A stretch of DNA of 64,000 bases from Candidatus Puniceispirillum marinum IMCC1322. Its GTDB lineage: Bacteria; Pseudomonadota; Alphaproteobacteria; Puniceispirillales; Puniceispirillaceae. Below, piece after piece: positions 63,499 to 64,000 of this stretch. How positions within the stretch are numbered: the first letter of the stretch is position 1; each line of letters begins with the position of its first letter. Position numbers and translations under genes: made by a program. A model generated the notes under the pieces. It was given only the letters and a program-made list of their open reading frames with translations. It was not told where the DNA came from and made no database searches. Location: the NCBI RefSeq assembly GCF_000024465.1, contig NC_014010.1, positions 992,001-1,056,000 on the forward strand. The letters are read 5' to 3'.

Positions 63499-63542
63499 TG
63501 GTTGCGGGGCAGGATTTGAACCTGCGACCTTCAGGCTATGAG
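63499..63542 (-). tRNA. Truncated initiator-tRNA-Met-like 3' half (att site)
   Basis: On the minus strand: CTCATAGCCTGAAGG (anticodon CAT), then GTCGCAGGTTCAAATCCTGC and CCCGCAACCA. This is the 3' half of tRNA-fMet, with one C missing from the acceptor strand. The match begins at the anticodon loop, as in the fragment 83 bases to the left. Only the 3' part is present, so it is an attachment-site remnant. Its broken end faces the integrase gene to the right. Confidence 0.8.
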
Positions 63543-63854
63543 TTGAACCCGACCCATTGTTTTTGTGGTACTTCCAAACACTAAAACCCCCTCACCTTTT
63601 CGCTAACCTTTTGATATCTGGCCGCAATCCGAATCCAGAAAGCAAATCCTGTCACTCTTGGTTTCGCCAGCTTTCGCAGGAACATTCGCTTCATTTAGTG
63701 CATTTTTAGTGCACGGTATTTATCGCCATACGCAGCAGTTCTCATTAGCCATTTTGTTTGCGCACCACTACACCAACGCATTGATATTACTTGATAATAT
63801 ACGGATTCCACGCAACCCTACGCGCACTGCAATTCTAGCCCGTGTAGGTCGCCC
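63543..63854. promoter_or_regulatory. Integrase upstream region with short direct repeats
   Basis: This 312-base stretch between the fMet-like att fragment and the integrase holds two direct copies of TTTAGTGCA (63694-63702 and 63705-63713). Repeats of this kind near an integrase can be arm-type binding sites or promoter elements. No gene is supported. Confidence 0.35.
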
Positions 63855-64000
63855 ATGCCCAAATTAACAAAAACCGTCATCGAAAAAGCCACCGCAAAAG
63901 ATAAGCCTTATTTTCTTTTCGATGACCAACTGGCGGGATTTTGCGCTCGTATCACACCCGGTGGCAAAAAGACCTATTACGTCCAATACATGGTCTACAA
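63855..64000 (+). CDS. int: Tyrosine-recombinase integrase, partial (N-terminus only)
   Basis: The frame opens MPKLTKTVIEKATAKDKPYF and continues LFDDQLAGFCARITPGGKKT then YYVQYM to the window edge. This is the DUF4102/Arm-DNA-binding N-terminus typical of P4/CP4-57-type integrases. The catalytic Arg/His/Tyr domain lies beyond the window. It sits 312 bases from a truncated tRNA 3' end, the standard layout of an integrated island. Confidence 0.85.
   Translation, partial: MPKLTKTVIEKATAKDKPYFLFDDQLAGFCARITPGGKKTYYVQYMVY

Noticed and set aside
63371-63542. Two complete tRNA genes
   Set aside because: Only 3' halves are present; 5' acceptor, D-arm and 5' anticodon stem are missing.

Overview
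The window reads as a marine alphaproteobacterial chromosome. The evidence is the Smo/Mtl-type polyol operon order, the alphaproteobacterial-style tRNA-Met 3' end, the many ABC uptake operons, and two trimethylamine-methyltransferase (MttB) superfamily genes. A SAR116-type relative (Puniceispirillum-like) would fit, but that placement is inference from gene content, with no marker gene in the window.

Layout. From 0.1 to 32.8 kb the DNA is moderately GC-rich and carries catabolic and transport genes. In order these are a polyphosphate kinase 2, a small exported LRR-like protein, tandem MttB-family genes, an AT-rich two-gene insert with an SDH/ClpP-fold serine protease, and a peptide/nickel-type ABC operon (dppABCDF). 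Next come a 2OG-Fe(II) oxygenase, a PsiE-like protein, an acyltransferase-3, and a polar amino-acid ABC operon ending in a class IV aminotransferase and a GntR regulator. Then come putA with a divergent Lrp-type regulator, and a sorbitol/mannitol regulon: an ABC importer, sorbitol and mannitol dehydrogenases, a LacI regulator, a P-loop kinase and a fructokinase. Three regulatory architectures are visible as inverted or shared repeats next to the GntR, Lrp and LacI genes.

From about 33 kb to the end the DNA is visibly AT-richer and accessory. It opens with a decayed IS3-family transposase, a lone class I aminotransferase and two gene-poor gaps. A surface-polysaccharide locus of about 26.6 kb follows (36.2-62.8 kb), mostly one minus-strand run of 21 closely spaced genes. 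It encodes three nucleotide-sugar branches. The first is the complete CDP-glucose to CDP-3,6-dideoxyhexose front end (rfbF, rfbG, rfbH). The second is a heptose kinase and guanylyltransferase pair (hddA, hddC). The third is several SDR epimerases/reductases. It also has a carbamoyltransferase, a methyltransferase, seven glycosyltransferases, two flippases, large polytopic membrane proteins and an acetolactate-synthase-like TPP enzyme. An RfbFGH set with a TPP carboligase resembles the logic of yersiniose, a branched 3,6-dideoxy sugar, and is the most interesting metabolic proposal here.

The right edge (63.37-64.0 kb) is an integration hot spot. Two different truncated tRNA 3' halves, initiator-Met-like and elongator-Met-like, both end at the anticodon loop. 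They lie 83 bp apart and point toward a tyrosine-recombinase integrase gene that runs off the window. The island governed by that integrase therefore most likely lies to the right of this window.
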